From Chara braunii (Eukaryota; Streptophyta; Charophyceae; Charales; Characeae), in the NCBI GenBank assembly GCA_003427395.1, contig BFEA01000336.1, forward strand, positions 1,238,692 through 1,276,773: 38,082 nucleotides of DNA. Direction: 5' to 3'. Below are positions 1-11,973 of this stretch, in pieces. The notes under the pieces are model-generated. The model made no database searches and was not told where the DNA came from. It saw only the letters and a program-made list of their open reading frames with translations. Numbering within the stretch: the stretch's first letter is position 1; the number at the start of each line of letters is the position of its first letter. The translations under genes and the position numbers were made by a program.

Positions 1-171
1 GGCAGCGGTATGGTGCACGCCACTGTATTATTTTTCAGGTTCGGTGATGGTATAGATTCCCTGGTTTGGCAGTGGTATGGTGCACGCCACTGTATTATTT
101 TTCAGGTTCGGTGATGATATGGATTCCCTGGGTCGGCATCAGTATGGTGCACGACACTGTATTATTTTCAG
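1..171. repeat. 67-bp tandem repeat, about 2.5 copies
   Basis: The unit starts with GGCAGYGGTATGGTGCACG and recurs at 1, 68 and 135, an exact 67-bp spacing. The third copy is partial and slightly diverged. The array probably continues to the left of the window. I see no coding potential in it. Confidence 0.9.
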
Positions 172-1382
172 TGAAAGAAAGAGTGCTGGGCCACTAGTAA
201 GAGGCTGGGCCACTTGAACTGGTCCACTAGTAAATCCAGGCCGTTGGGGATCTATATGGGTCCCGCTGCATTGGCGCTGGGCCTGGGACCTTAAACCTGT
301 TTTGTACCTCTAGTCTACGAAGGCCTACGGGTTGGGACTGGGCCGAAGTCCACGCTGGGCTGGATCAGGGAACCATATAGGGAAGAGGGACAGGAGAGAG
401 AAGGGGGAGTTGTGCAAGGAGTACACGGCGAGTGGAAGTTGTCCAAGACGTACACCACGGACGAGAGACAGGTCCTGTACCGCGGGAGAGAGAAGGTGCC
501 AAGTGTAGACCACAAAAAAAAAGGGAGTTGAGAAAGGCTGTGGACATGGTGTACACCGCCAGGGAAAAGCTATAGAAGATGTACCTGGTGTACACTACAA
601 AGGCAAAGCTCAGTTCAAGCCCAATGGGCGGCTCGTCGTACCGGTCGGTAAATTCTTTCAGGATCTGAAGATAATTGACAAGCTGCCAGATGGGACAGTC
701 AAGGAACACACAGCTATGGAGGTCCGATATGTGCCTCTTACGACGAGGGAGCAGCAGGTGAAAGGAGGTTCGCACCAGCGGGCTGGCGGGTTGACGAATA
801 NAGCAGCGTATATGTGCCAGGTTCGTTCTCTTGGCTGGCCGGTTGNGCCTGTAGGTGGACGCTTTCTGGTCGCGCAGGTGCATGTAATTGGTGTGATCTG
901 TGTGTGAGGACACTGTCGCAAAAGGACCACGCAAGCAACAAAGAAGAAGGAGCAGGGAGGTTGAAGGAGCAAGGAACAGCTAGCTCGTTATGGACTCTGA
1001 GATTCGTCGGTATACAGGTTGAAGTTGATGATGCATCATCGGTAGTGGTCGGGGCTTCATGCTACCTGCGGCTGCGCTTTCTGCACAAGGGGTGAAAGAG
1101 ACAAGTTGGGGCAGAACTAATGGTGGTACGGGATCGGTTGAGAAGAGCTCTCCAACCAATCCAAAGCGGAATGGGACCTCTTCCAATATTGGGACATCCG
1201 CTGATCACGTCCCTCATCAAGGCATGAACATGTCGCTTTAGTGACACATGGACGGTGTGTCTCACCGTGACACAGTCAGCAGTTNTGTGATAGTGTGACC
1301 TACACGCAGCAGTATGCCGAAGAAAGAAGGTCTGTGTGACGGTACCCATCGCGCACCTACGAGCTCTATGTTACATCGCCAT
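172..1382. other. gene-free stretch with ambiguous bases
   Basis: No recognisable gene is present. Open frames are short, overlap on both strands and show no known motif. Single ambiguous bases occur near 801, 846, 1285 and 1383. A 29-bp direct duplication starts at 409 and 438 (GTTGTGCAAGGAGTACAC against GTTGTCCAAGACGTACAC). The tetramer GTAC recurs several times around 420-600, including the palindrome GGTGTACACC. Confidence 0.6.
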
Positions 1383-1633
1383 NAGAACAGCCTGTCTGAG
1401 CAGGCTAATCAAGGTACACTTGCGGATCTGTTGAGAATAGCCGCTGTGAGCGGGCCAGCCAAAGTTCTTTTCCAGATCAGACGAGAATAGCCTGTGTGAG
1501 CAGGCTAATCAAAGTACACTTGTTAATCTGCTGAGAATAGCCCCTGTGAGCGCGGACTAGCCAAAGAACGTTTGCTGATCTGTCCAGAACACCCTGTGGG
1601 AGTGGATCAATCAAGCAAGAGCCCACCGCTGCT
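1383..1633. repeat. 50-bp tandem repeat with alternating subunits (100-bp higher-order unit)
   Basis: The anchor GAGAATAGCC(N)TGTGAG, or a close variant, occurs at 1383, 1433, 1483, 1533 and about 1584, so the basic spacing is 50 bp. Odd and even units differ. One type carries GTGAGCAGGCTAATCAA and the other GTGAGCG followed by AGCCAAAG. The true repeating unit is therefore a 100-bp A-B dimer. Each unit contains the short inverted pair AGCCTGT/GCAGGCT. Confidence 0.85.
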
Positions 1634-2098
1634 GATGGGAACAACTGACCTGACAGATCAGTCTGAAGAAGCAAGAGTACGCCGCCGCTGAAGGGGGGGG
1701 TAACTATTTTCGCCGTTCAATCCAGGCAAATACTTCTGCCTTTTATAGCACAATTGGGTCTTTTATCTTGTTTTCTTTTTCTTTTTCTTTTTATTTTTAT
1801 TTTATCATATGTTTGTACGATTTTAACTCAATTAATTCCCGGGACTCAAGAGGCCGATCGTCTACAAACTGCCGAATCAAGGGCATTCTAAGGAACTTTA
1901 TTTCGGATCGATCGAGGTCAACACGGGCGAGGGCGTCATCCCAAACTCTCAACCGAGTCGTTTTCAAATTGCCATTCAGGGTAAAACTGGGGAATGCAAT
2001 GCTGGCCGATTGAGAGCTTCTCAATCGAACATATCATTTGTGACTTTGAGACAACTTGGTTACAATCTGCTCGAGCGCAAGGGGTCTATCCCGCGCGC

Positions 2099-2100
<2 letters not shown>
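1634..2100. other. gene-free stretch
   Basis: I see nothing I can name. There is a T-rich patch with CTTTTT repeats at about 1770-1805, then mixed sequence without a coding signature. Confidence 0.6.
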
Positions 2101-2150
<50 letters not shown>

Positions 2151-2350
2151 AGCGGGGGAGAGAGAGATAGAGAGAACAACGGGCGAGAGAGAGATTGAGA
2201 GAACAACGACAGAGAACAACGGGGGAAAGAGAGAAAGAGAGAGAGAGAGAAGAGCGAGAGTGAGAGAGAGAGAGAGCAGCGAGACTGAGAGAGAGAGAAC
2301 AGCGTTAGTAAGGGAGCGAGAACAGCGAAAGGGAGAGAAAGAGAAAGTGG
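2101..2350. repeat. GA microsatellite and purine-rich flank
   Basis: A pure (GA)n run spans about 2104-2147. It is followed by 200 bp of imperfect GAGA blocks separated by short CAGCGG, CAACGG and GAACAGC spacers. Long Arg/Glu or Leu/Ser frames across it are products of the dinucleotide repeat and are not genes. Confidence 0.9.
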
Positions 2351-2365
2351 GGTGGCACATCCAAA

Positions 2366-2600
2366 GTTGACTGTGAAACTTACTGTCGTGGCCTAGTTGC
2401 TGTTCCCAGTTGACTGCTAAAAACTCACCATTGCGTGGGGTGGCTATTGACTGTTGAAACGCACTGCTGTGTGACACCGGTNGACTGTTGAAACCCCCTA
2501 GTGCGTGAATTNGCTGAATTATTAATTGATTGCTGAAACGTACTGGTGAGCGATACCAATTGACTGTTGGAACACCTTGCTGGTTGAAGCTGCTAAATTA
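2366..2600. repeat. degenerate 35-44 bp tandem repeat
   Basis: The motif TTGACTGYTGAAAC, or a variant, recurs at about 2366, 2409, 2447, 2482, 2525 and 2560. The spacings alternate around 43 and 35 bp. Ambiguous bases are present at about 2482 and 2512. The array stops at a poly(A) run. Confidence 0.75.
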
Positions 2601-2601
2601 C

Positions 2602-2623
2602 AAAAAAAAAAAAAAAAAAAAAA
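2602..2623. repeat. 22-nt poly(A) run
   Basis: An uninterrupted run of 22 A follows the degenerate repeat. It could be the 3' tail of a retroposed transcript inserted in + orientation, or a plain homopolymer. I see no target-site duplication to decide. Confidence 0.6.
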
Positions 2624-2734
2624 TAACGATGCCTGCTGGTCGCTGAGGACCTCGGAAGCGGGCGTGGCGAGTGACAGGCGCCGTAGCCCTTGGCTTCAGC
2701 GAAAGGTAGGCGTCCCTCCCCGGGTTTCCTAACA

Positions 2735-4211
2735 ACGTATGTTTATGAGTTAATTCTTAAGAAAGAAGCAGATGAAGATATAAACGATTGGTATGCCAGA
2801 GTCAATGCAGCAACTTTGTCAGTCCATGGACCGGGAGAAAACTCTGAATAAAAAAATGAAGAAGAGGTAGAGAAGAAAGAAGAAAAGTTTTCATTTATCT
2901 TTGGTAAATATGGGGAAAATCACTAAGAAATAAAAAAGAGAATGAAAAAAAAAAAGATAAAGGAGTACTACTGTAAAAATTTAAGAAAGAAGTTAAGACC
3001 AAAGAAAGGGCATCTCTTTGTGGACGGCAAGAGAGGATTGCCTCCACGAAGAGTTGTGTGTGGGAAAGAAAGACAACTATAAATAATTGTTGCTCTCCAT
3101 AAGGGGGTTGCATATGACCATAGAGCGGTTGAAGCACTGCTCTAAGAAAACTAAACTTTATTTTTTTTCTGGTACGAGAGACATGATTTACAGATTTTGT
3201 AAATCATGTGTATTATGTTAGAAGAGATTCTCAACGAGGATGATTGAGCCTTTATTTCTTACTATTCTAGTAGAACCAGGTGGTCGGGTTCATTTGGACA
3301 TCATTACCATGCCTTTAGGCAAAAGAGGGATAAGGTACATACTGAACATGAGAAATAATTTATTTGGATATGTTGAGGCAAAAACTCTTAAGTAGAAAAA
3401 AACTGAACAAGTGATTGTTTGGATAAAGGAAGTCTATCTCATATATCCCTTTATCAGAGAGTTTGTTTCAGATATAGGATATGAATTCAGAAATGAGATT
3501 GTAAGACGAACCGCTGCCAGATTGGGTGTCAGAATTCGATACGTAACTATTTATAATCCTCAAGTAAATGCACCAGTCGAGAGAGGTCACAAAACTATGA
3601 AAGACTCGCTGGTTAAATAATGTGAAGGAAATCTCAACAAATGGTCAAAAGTACTAAGAGTTGCAGTTTATGCTGATAACATCATTGTCAAGAGGACCAC
3701 TGATTATGCTCCATTTACTCTATGGTATGACTAATTTGCTACCATGCCCATTGAAAGCGTAGTCAAAACTTGGGCGAGTCAAGAAAGTAACAAAAAAATT
3801 ATCTTTTATAATTTTTTCAGATCAGGATGAGGCAAATATCTGAAGTTGATCAACCAGTGATGGATGCTGCATAGAGAATGACAACCAACAGATTATCAGA
3901 TCAAGAGAGATGAAACAAGAAGAGGTACATAAGAAAAGAGAAACTAAAGGCATGGGACATTGTCCTTCTGTTAGACAATTCTCTTGAGACAGTTGAATCT
4001 CAGGTGGCTCGGTTCCGATAGGATTACATGTGAACCAGAGGGCAAAGTCTGTGAGATATATAAGATGGATGGCTTAAGATTTTATGATATGGTGTCAGAG
4101 TCAAGACTTCGTGAATTTATCTTCAGAGACTCTGATATGATTCCTACAATAACCACAAAGAGAGGAAAAAAAAATCAGTCGTCCAGTAAGAGAGCAGTTT
4201 TAAAAAACTGA
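2735..4211 (+). pseudogene. relic Ty3/gypsy integrase (zinc-binding, catalytic core and C-terminal parts)
   Basis: This is a decayed integrase from a gypsy-type retroelement, which would have inserted the DNA copy into the genome. The zinc-binding region is recognisable at about 2990-3140 (HLFVDGKRGLPPRRVVCG, then a histidine-containing stretch), although its CxxC is no longer visible. The core is in one frame from about 3273 to 3620, with one internal stop (TAG at 3393). Its catalytic acids are intact: D in VHLD at 3297, D in FVSD at 3471 and E in APVE at 3579. That is D-57-D-35-E, the same spacing as the integrase at 21.5 kb. After the stop at 3618 the C-terminal part continues through frameshifts (KRTTDYAPFTLWY near 3695; LRWLGS near 3993) to 4211. 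The relic is much more AT-rich than the copy at 15.9-22.4 kb, so it is either older or from a separate subfamily. No gag, protease or RT is visible beside it. Confidence 0.85.
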
Positions 4212-5259
4212 GAAAAAGCATCATGAGACAGTAAAACACTACAAGCCTGAACTTTCAACAAACTAACTATTCTTTCATTGTCAATTCGGTTGTCAATTTT
4301 CAACATGTAAGTTTTGACGTGAGAAACTGAAAGAGGGTCTCCAGATGATTCCTATTCGTTTCTGCATGTGAATTAATTTTCTAAATTCTGCAAGTGACAA
4401 GGTTAATGAGATTAAAGTATTATTGATGCGAGCCGCTTCCGATCCACGAGTATTAGATCCTTGAGTGTGAAACAACTGTGAGACACAGTTGCACTGAGAG
4501 AGTGATGATATATCACATTTCTAAGTATTGATGTAGTATCAAGTTCAGAGAACTCGTGGCTGTGGCGCATTAGAGTGTAATCAACATTATTTTCTATAAT
4601 AAAGAGAAAGTTTGATGGAGATAAAAAAATTCAGCTCTACCCGATAGAGAAATTGCTAGTAGAGGAACTTCGTGTCACTTGACAGAGTTGCTTGTCCAAG
4701 AGAGTTATAAAAAAGATAGGCAGAAAGAAGTTCAACTTTGCTTGACGAGAGGATTGTCAGCAGAGGGACTTCATGTTTCTCGACTAAGCTGCCTATTTTT
4801 TGTCGCAGATGAGAGAAAGGACCTCTCTAAGATCATTATCTCTATAATTCCTTGAGGGACGATACCTCTCTGGGATTATCACATTGAATTTCTTGAGATT
4901 GAAGGAAAATCTCTTAAAAATACATTGTCGGCTGTTGTTTGTTGTTTTCCAGTGCCACTTAACACTGAAGGGACGACTCTTGAGAAATGTTTGTCTTGTG
5001 GGGCATTAACAATCTGTTTGTGGTTTTTGACATACTTGTTTGATTGTTTGTGCCTGGGGTTTTCTTCTCTAACCTAAGATGCGCTGATTGTCAGGGCTAG
5101 CCAGAACCTTACCGTAGTAGGTTGCAATCTGGTGGGGTCAGCAGGTCCCCGACTTGAGTGTCGAATTCCATAGTTGACTGAGGCTAAGACTCCTGAAGTC
5201 TGGCCTGTGAGGTCAAAAGGGGTTAATTGGAACCCTACGGCAGTCAGAGCTTGTAATCC
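4212..5259. repeat. gene-free stretch holding a weak 100-bp duplication
   Basis: No gene is visible. Two diverged units start at about 4647 and 4747. They share GAGARRTTG, AGAGGRACTTC and a TTGCTTG/CTGCCT region, roughly 70% alike. The rest (4212-4646 and 4850-5259) is unremarkable AT-rich DNA. Confidence 0.5.
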
Positions 5260-5367
5260 AGTGGGTTCGCCAGAGCCCGAATCGTAGTTCGATCTAGTAA
5301 GTTCACCGAAGTCTGAATCGTTGTTAGATTCAGTGGGTTTGCAAGAGCCTGAATCGTAGTTAGACCG
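5260..5367. repeat. 36-bp tandem repeat, three copies
   Basis: Units start at 5260, 5296 and 5332 and each contains AGTGGGTTYGCMAGAGCC followed by GAATCGT. Because 36 is divisible by three, the minus strand reads as a 12-residue repeat resembling RSNYDSGSGEPT. I regard that as a by-product of the DNA repeat. Confidence 0.85.
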
Positions 5368-5908
5368 GGTCCTACGTTCAAAATCTGGGCAGGGCAACCA
5401 ACGCCTTAGGCCGAAAACTTGTAGGAGAGACGATCCCCAACCTCCGTGGTCAAATTCGACTATAGGACAGTTGGACTGACGGGAGGTTTGCCGTCATGGG
5501 GTGATCAGACCCGCTATAGTTTGGGTGTCCTAGCGTTAGGTGCGCCAAAGAGTCACCATACTTGAGTAGTGGGTATGGTGGTCCTGATATGAAGGCAGGT
5601 TAAAGGGGCTATCAAGACAAATTGTCTGATTAGTTCTGGCCTGAGGTGAGCCGAACGAGGGTTGCCAGACTGACGTGAGGTCTACAACCCCTGACCAGTG
5701 GTGGTTCAAAATCCAGGCAATCAATAACTCTTGGGTGTGAATACCTATTTATATTATTTACTAATTTATTGTGGGTCTTTATGTTATTTTATTTAATTTT
5801 TGTTTGATGACTGCTTGTCAGAGAGTTCGTTTGTTGGGATCATGCTTGGTGGTTTGTGGAACTTGCTGTTTTGCAGGCCCATGCAGATTCATCTAAAGTT
5901 TCAAGACC
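5368..5908. other. gene-free stretch
   Basis: I see no gene, RNA or repeat that I can support here. Confidence 0.6.
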
Positions 5909-6060
5909 AGAGAAAAATAAAGGTGTTCAATATCTCCCTTTATCTATTTAAAAAGTAGAGAACACGTCTCACTCAGATCAGAGAAAGAAAACGGGGTTTG
6001 GTATCCCCCCTAATTTGTTTGAGAAGTTGAGAAGACGTCTCACTCAGGCCAGAGAATAAG
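5909..6060. repeat. 71-bp tandem repeat, two copies plus a start
   Basis: AGAGAA-initiated units begin at 5909, 5980 and 6051, exactly 71 bp apart. Each ends in a CGTCTCACTCAG block. The first two units are about 75% identical and the third is only a stub. Confidence 0.85.
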
Positions 6061-7724
6061 CAAAAGAGTCAGGTATACCTACCCCTGATACTGCTGACAA
6101 CGAGTGCTCATTAGGGAGAAGCGTGATGCTATTGTGGCCCGACGCCGCTTAAATAATTTCAGCGCAAACTATGGTTCGAATGAGAGTGCAAATTTGACAC
6201 GCATCTTTTCTCATCTTTTATTTCTTTTCCTTTTTCTTCCCTTAGTCATTTCCTTGCCTCAACAGTGACTGTAACACACTGCACACATCCCATAACTCAG
6301 TTAGAAGGACCTCAACGCACAATAGAAAAGACCGTGTCGGTCTCTCTACCTCCGAATCCTTGGGCGAGCCCAGTGGCTACCACGGCCACAGACCAATCGT
6401 GCTCTGCTGTACAGCAGGGCACCGAGCCTGCGTGGACCAATGGAAAGTCCGATGGCGCACCCACTCTTTTGCCAGTGGGAGCGCCGACTGAACTAGTCTC
6501 GCAGTGGGGTGCAACCTAAGTGAACCCGGTATCCCATGGGGTTCATAAGCTAGTATCTCGTACACAACGGAGGGCCGAGACATTGCGCCCTCCAACATGA
6601 TATCAAACCCCCACCTAGCGTCCTCGTAGGGCCAAAAACGAAGTAGACAATTAGTATAAATAACAAGAATCGGTGATGCACTCACTTATGTTCACATCTG
6701 TTTGTGGCAACATTCTTTTAATTGGCTTATGCTAGCAGTTAACCAGCACTTACCATGACCCAAACACGTCGCTCTTTCTCGTCTGCAACGTACTTCCTTG
6801 TTTATTTTTCATTCCTTTTTCTTAGCAGCGCAATGTCTCTTACGACATATCTCCTATCATAACCAAATAGATCTCCGTTTGTGTCACGTTCTCTCTCTTA
6901 CATATTCACTGAGTACAGTGAGTAGTGACTTTTTGCACATTATGCATGGGGCACATCGCAGATAGAGAAGAGGAAGAGGTGGAAGAGGAGGAAAGGCTCC
7001 AGAGGCGCTAGCACCGCGTGCCAAAAGACACATCAGTTCGGAGGAGGAGGAAGAAGAGAGGTACGGGTATGAGACCCACTCAAGGACCTAGCCACGTCAC
7101 TCATTCTCCGGATGGTACGAAAGAACTCCATCCCCAATGCTGATGGAGTATTATCAAAAGAAATATGAGGCGCGCTACGGTGCTCCCAAAATTTTCCCGT
7201 CCATATTCCCCTAGAGTACCTACCAACCCCATGGCAAGCAAGGCATTAGTGTCTGTACCTTCACGCTCTATCTCATGCGTGGCCCCTTCTCTGCCCAGAT
7301 CAATAGCTGCACCCTCTGCTGTATTTTCTCTCTTTTCGTTTTACTGCAGGTAGAGTTCATAACTATCCTTTATAGCTTGTACAAATGCGAGGTCTTTCCT
7401 TGAATTTCTGAATGTTTTATTTTCTTGATTGCTCAGTCCATTCTGTACTTCATAGTGTTCCTGGCTTAAGTGTTTGAATACCTCGAGTTCGGGGATGCGG
7501 GTTCCTCGTGAACCAGGCCACACTGTTGGCCACCTAGTAAAATTCAAGAAGGATTATATCTCAACTTTCTCATCTATAGTCGACTTTGACTTCTTATTAT
7601 CCTGAAATATGAATTTTCTTGAACTTCTACAGTGAAGAGGGTACCTCATCTTTCATCTTTGATCGTGATCTCGGGGATACTGTCAATCAGACTCCCATTA
7701 CTATTATTATCATAATCAGGGTTG
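6061..7724. other. gene-free stretch with one clean stem-loop
   Basis: No gene is recognisable. A perfect 7-bp stem (GGAGGGC at 6569-6575, GCCCTCC at 6587-6593) encloses an 11-nt loop. A 6-bp pair, GAACCC/GGGTTC, lies just upstream at about 6522-6544. GAGGA-rich sequence occupies about 6965-7060. Confidence 0.5.
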
Positions 7725-7819
7725 CCGGCGTTCGGGACAGGCTGAACGCCCGAACTCGAACGGCCAAACGCCCGAACGTTCGACACCCCCTCTCGACACG
7801 TTCGGCCATTCGGCCGAAC
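7725..7819. repeat. cluster of GAAC/GTTC palindromes
   Basis: This patch repeats AACGCCCGAAC twice, contains the palindrome CGAACGTTCG, and ends in a perfect 8-bp stem (GTTCGGCC at 7800-7807, GGCCGAAC at 7812-7819, loop ATTC). It is GC-rich and sits beside very AT-rich DNA (7820-8000). Confidence 0.7.
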
Positions 7820-10133
7820 ACATTAAAAAAAACAAAACAAATCCAAAAACTCTAAAACAAATATATGTTATGCAGAAGAACAAAATGAACAACATTTGCC
7901 TCAAAGTCACATCCAAATTCTTTACCAAATTTGAAATAAAAATCAAATACAAAAAATACATAATAATAATGAAAATTAGAAAAAAAAAACGAGAATGAAA
8001 TTATTGAGTGGGTGAGCATGTTTTTGACACCGCTATCGGTGCGAATACCTTTACAACGGTGTCCACCCTGGTTTTGATAAACAACAGGGGAAATAGGTTT
8101 AGTTTAAAATTTAAGTATACCGCGCGAGTCGCGGTAGTGTATGTAGTTTACGTTGATTGAATGAGTGACTAGAGTAGAGAGTATGTGGGCGCAGGCTTGA
8201 GGCGCGGGTGATTTTTTTTGTTGATGATTGAAGAACCAGCGTGATGGCCGACGAGACTTTTATTTCTGATTAAGCTAAGATTAAAAAAATCCCGTCTTGT
8301 GATTGGTGCGCTAGCTTGTGACTTGCGCGTAAGTACAGAGGAAGACATCGATGATAAGGCGACTTTGAAAACGCTTTGAGAAAATATGCGCATCGCGCAG
8401 TACCTACTTACTTAGGTGTCCGCCAATACTAGACCCAGCCTTGGGCAGGACACTATTGGTTACAATGTCTGACTTTTAACAGGGAGATTCCGGGATCGAC
8501 GCCAGTGGTGACGCCGTAGGATTATTAGAACGACACGGAGAGACCGAGGGGGTTGAGGGCCTGGCGGGGCTTTCCCCCTTGATTTTGCCGTCAGCAGCAT
8601 CGGAACGGTACTAGCGGTTCCTTTTTCTTCGTTCATCATATTCTGACGATTAAAAGTTCCTAAATATTTTTATTGTTTATTGTCGTATTATTATATTTTT
8701 ACTCCAGTGCTCTTGACTCAAGCACGACGCTGGATTGGGAGGTCCTCACAATGGTCGAGGACATTGAGCGCACACCTCTTTTTCGTTGACCCATGGGCTC
8801 CTTGCATGTTCGGGATGTTGGCGAAATTCACCAATTCCTTCGTTTTGAAATACGGACTGCATAATCAACGTGCATGAGAGCCGGTGGGAGACTCAACCCA
8901 CGAGGAGGAAGAAACTTGAGTGGTGCGGACCCTTTTGCAGGTGTACCACCTACTAGTTGTGATGTGCTGTGAGAGGTTCGAGTGTGAGCACGCCCGCTGG
9001 GGACCCAAAAAGATGGTAAACTTTGCCTAAGCAGAGCGGACCAGAGGGAACTGGTGTTGGAGTGGGCTGGCTCAGCTCAGACAGTTTGCCACTATGTAGT
9101 TGGCAAACAGGCCTGAGCCCGGAGGCCACAACAATCGAGTGGGTTCGAAGTTGTCCGGGCCCGGTCAGTATTCGCGGGACCACTGGCTCGGCTGCGCCTC
9201 AATTCGTCATGAGCAACCTGCCGCGAGACGGCTGGATGTGAAAATGCCCACTCGGGCGAAGAAGAGATGAGTTATACCTGGGCGAAGTTGGCCCAGAGCA
9301 CTGTGGGGAAGACAACAGTGAGGCTGCATGCCAATCCTCCGTCAAATCAAGCCTAGGGCCGGATGGACTACTCGAGCTAGGCTAAGTAACTGTCTCCTTT
9401 TCTTTCAGAGTTTTCGTGGGATGACTGGAACGGTCGGTTGGCTTCCCAAGTCACCGCAATGAGACCAATCGTTACCGAGCGCTGCGTTAGCCTAGGAGTT
9501 GGGGAGAAAAGAAAGTGACGGGGAAAAAAGACCTTGAGCAACAGAAAAGGAGGAATGAAGCTGACCAGGTTAGGCAGCTGATGCATTCAGAGAAGAGATG
9601 GTGGAAAAGTAAGCCTCGGCGCAGTGAGGACCAGCCAACTCACGCGGTGCATGATGGGATTGACGGAATAGGAGATAGAGTTGGGGGTTTTAAGCCACAT
9701 TGAATCTAATAGCGGTGTTAGTTTTGACGTTAAAGGGTTAGTTTGAGTGCGATAGAAGAAAGAAGATGCGCGGCATGAAGACGAAGTTTGGCTATGGTGG
9801 GGACCGAAGTCTTTTGTCCCACCTGATACTCGAGGGAATCGGGCATGATAAAATAGGATTCCTAGGTTATTGGTCGTGGCGAGTCCGGATCTGAAGTCAG
9901 ATTGAGTAGAGAGTTAGTAAGATGGGAATTAGAAGAGAATAGTTGGCGCGTGAAAGTGTCGAGGAGTGAATATGATACGAGCAAAAGGCGGATATCACCT
10001 TTGTTCCCCGAAGGAATTGAGCGAAGGAAGAGAGTACAGGATTTCGGGCTACTGAGAACGTGGTGGCATAGATTCCGGCTTGAGGGTGCGGTTTTGAGTG
10101 GTACAGTGGTTTAGACTGCGCCTAGATAGGGGT

Positions 10134-10168
10134 AATGAATCTCCGTGGGTTTTAGAGATAGATTCATT
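10134..10168. repeat. 9-bp perfect stem-loop, with a counterpart in copy B
   Basis: Arms AATGAATCT (10134-10142) and AGATTCATT (10160-10168) pair perfectly around a 17-nt loop. A stem-loop at the comparable place in copy B (30768-30799) has ACGAATCT/AGATTCGT where this one has ATGAATCT/AGATTCAT, a paired change. Confidence 0.7.
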
Positions 10169-10690
10169 CACATTCTGCACATCGACAGCTGAAGAGGCGA
10201 AGGTCGTGGGCTCAACAAGAATCGTGACTGTCGAGGGTCTAACTCGACACTATTATCGTGAGGCGGGTCATGGACGTAGTGCCCGTCGTTTTTGTATTCG
10301 CCATCCTAGCCCATGGTCGTGTTCGCGTCGTAGTCAAGTGCCGCTCCTTTTTGCGGTTGCCTTTTTATTGGGTGTACGTTTTCATATTTTGGCGGAAGAT
10401 TTACTCTCATATACATGAATGCGCGCAGGGCAGCGGAGGCTATGCTATTGCTTGCAGGAATCGTAATAGTTGCACTTGTGGTCGTGATCGCCCTCTCAGC
10501 AAGGTGGTCTTCTTCTTCTTAACGCTGCGGCCACCCCTTCCTTGGCTGAGCCGTTGTCGTTCTAATCACAACCACCTCGATATTTGGTGGCGCACTCGTT
10601 AGACCGACGTACCCTCCATCGTTCTAGAGGAAGATTCATTCGTACCTTGCACGGGGGACTGTGCTGACGCAGTCGAGGTAGGTTATTGGT

Positions 10691-10736
10691 GGCGCATCTG
10701 GACACGTTCTAGCCGAAAGCGCATTCCAGATGTGCC
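10691..10736. repeat. 12-bp stem-loop
   Basis: GGCGCATCTGGA (10691-10702) pairs with TCCAGATGTGCC (10725-10736), with one G-T pair. The flanking ATTGG and CAAT extend the stem after a small bulge. Confidence 0.65.
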
Positions 10737-11722
10737 CAATGATGGAGGGAGCAGAAAGTGACCAAGGGGGATGCTACTGGGCCATATTAAGAGTACACGC
10801 GTCACTAAGAAGGGCTATTTAACCTACCTTGGGTCACCATTGTGGTGGAGTCTCGAACAGAGAGCGGCTATAACGTGCGGGGCAAGGCGACTGTTATTTT
10901 GTTGTGTTCTACAATGGAGTGTTGTGTGGACTTTTACTAGACCATCGTTGTACTTTTGCCTATTGTCATTGCTGCGACTGACTGCGCCATCACCATGTGT
11001 TCTTATTGTGCCTTGGTTATATGATCGACTGTGTAGCCTTGTCGACGCTTCTGTTATAGAGGTTGCAGCGACTACTACGAATCTTAGTGTTTGCTGCTGG
11101 TTGTTGCTGCGACACGAGGTGGTGAGGCTACAACATAAAGGCTGTTGGTAACATCAAACACGATGTAAGGCTGGGTAAGCTGGTTTGCAGCATTTTGCTA
11201 GGCAACTACCTACACTCGGATGTGGCAAAAAGAAAAGAAAAACCAGGGGATATGCTCTATTCTAAATGCAACCTCTCGACCTCTCTTAGGCTGCGTAGCA
11301 GCGCCTTAGTCGGAGGAGTTCATTGCAACTAAAGGAGTGACATGATTTTATACAGGAGAGAATTGTGGCGAATCAGGAGGATCGTCGGAAGGTCAACGGT
11401 TGACAACTTGACTTCAGTTGCCTAAGTTCTTGGTACATTTTGACCGCCATTGCGGGACCCTTTGGCGCTTCGAGAAATCAAAGCCCTCTCACGCGAGTCT
11501 CAGAGCACCTTTCTTGGATCTGAGAGGCTCAAACTTTCACCTTTTGTCCTTCTTACTCTAAGTTTAGTCCAGTTCTGAGAGAAAGGCGACAAGAAGGATT
11601 GCAACCCGTAGGACCGCAGCAAGATCTGTGCGGAGTTAGCCCAACGATTGCAGGAGCTCTGCTAGAACTCAGGAGGAGTTCTGGGGGCAGGAAACTGAGA
11701 GGTAAAGCTTTTTTTTCCCTTC

Positions 11723-11842
11723 TATAAACCCAGTTATAACCCTTATTTGTATTCCTTGTTACGTTTTGACTGAATATATTGTGTGCACTACTACTTTTAA
11801 CTTTTAGTTTGACTTTCAGGACACGATCCAAATTTAAATAAA
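11723..11842 (+). promoter_or_regulatory. possible LTR promoter: TATA box and downstream AATAAA
   Basis: TATAAA at 11723-11728 lies in a block (CTATAAACCCA...TATAACCC) conserved in copy B. AATAAA at 11837-11842 is about 110 bp downstream. In an LTR this order would mark the U3/R boundary and the polyadenylation signal, giving R at about 11755-11860. Copy B keeps the TATA box but its AATAAA is degraded. Confidence 0.45.
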
Positions 11843-11973
11843 GGAATGCATGCGTAATGTCAGTTTCAATTTTATTGTCTGGCTGAAAAGCGGATTGTGG
11901 GGTTGCATCTAGGGGAAGGATAAAAGGAAGGTTGTATTGCTTGTGTCTGACTGGGTCAACTAAAGGCTGGACA

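Noticed and set aside
1383-1633. CRISPR-like array
   Set aside because: The 50-bp units are contiguous without unique spacers, and the setting is eukaryotic.
2056-2477. Arg/Glu-rich and Leu/Ser-rich frames across the GA tract
   Set aside because: They are translations of a dinucleotide repeat.
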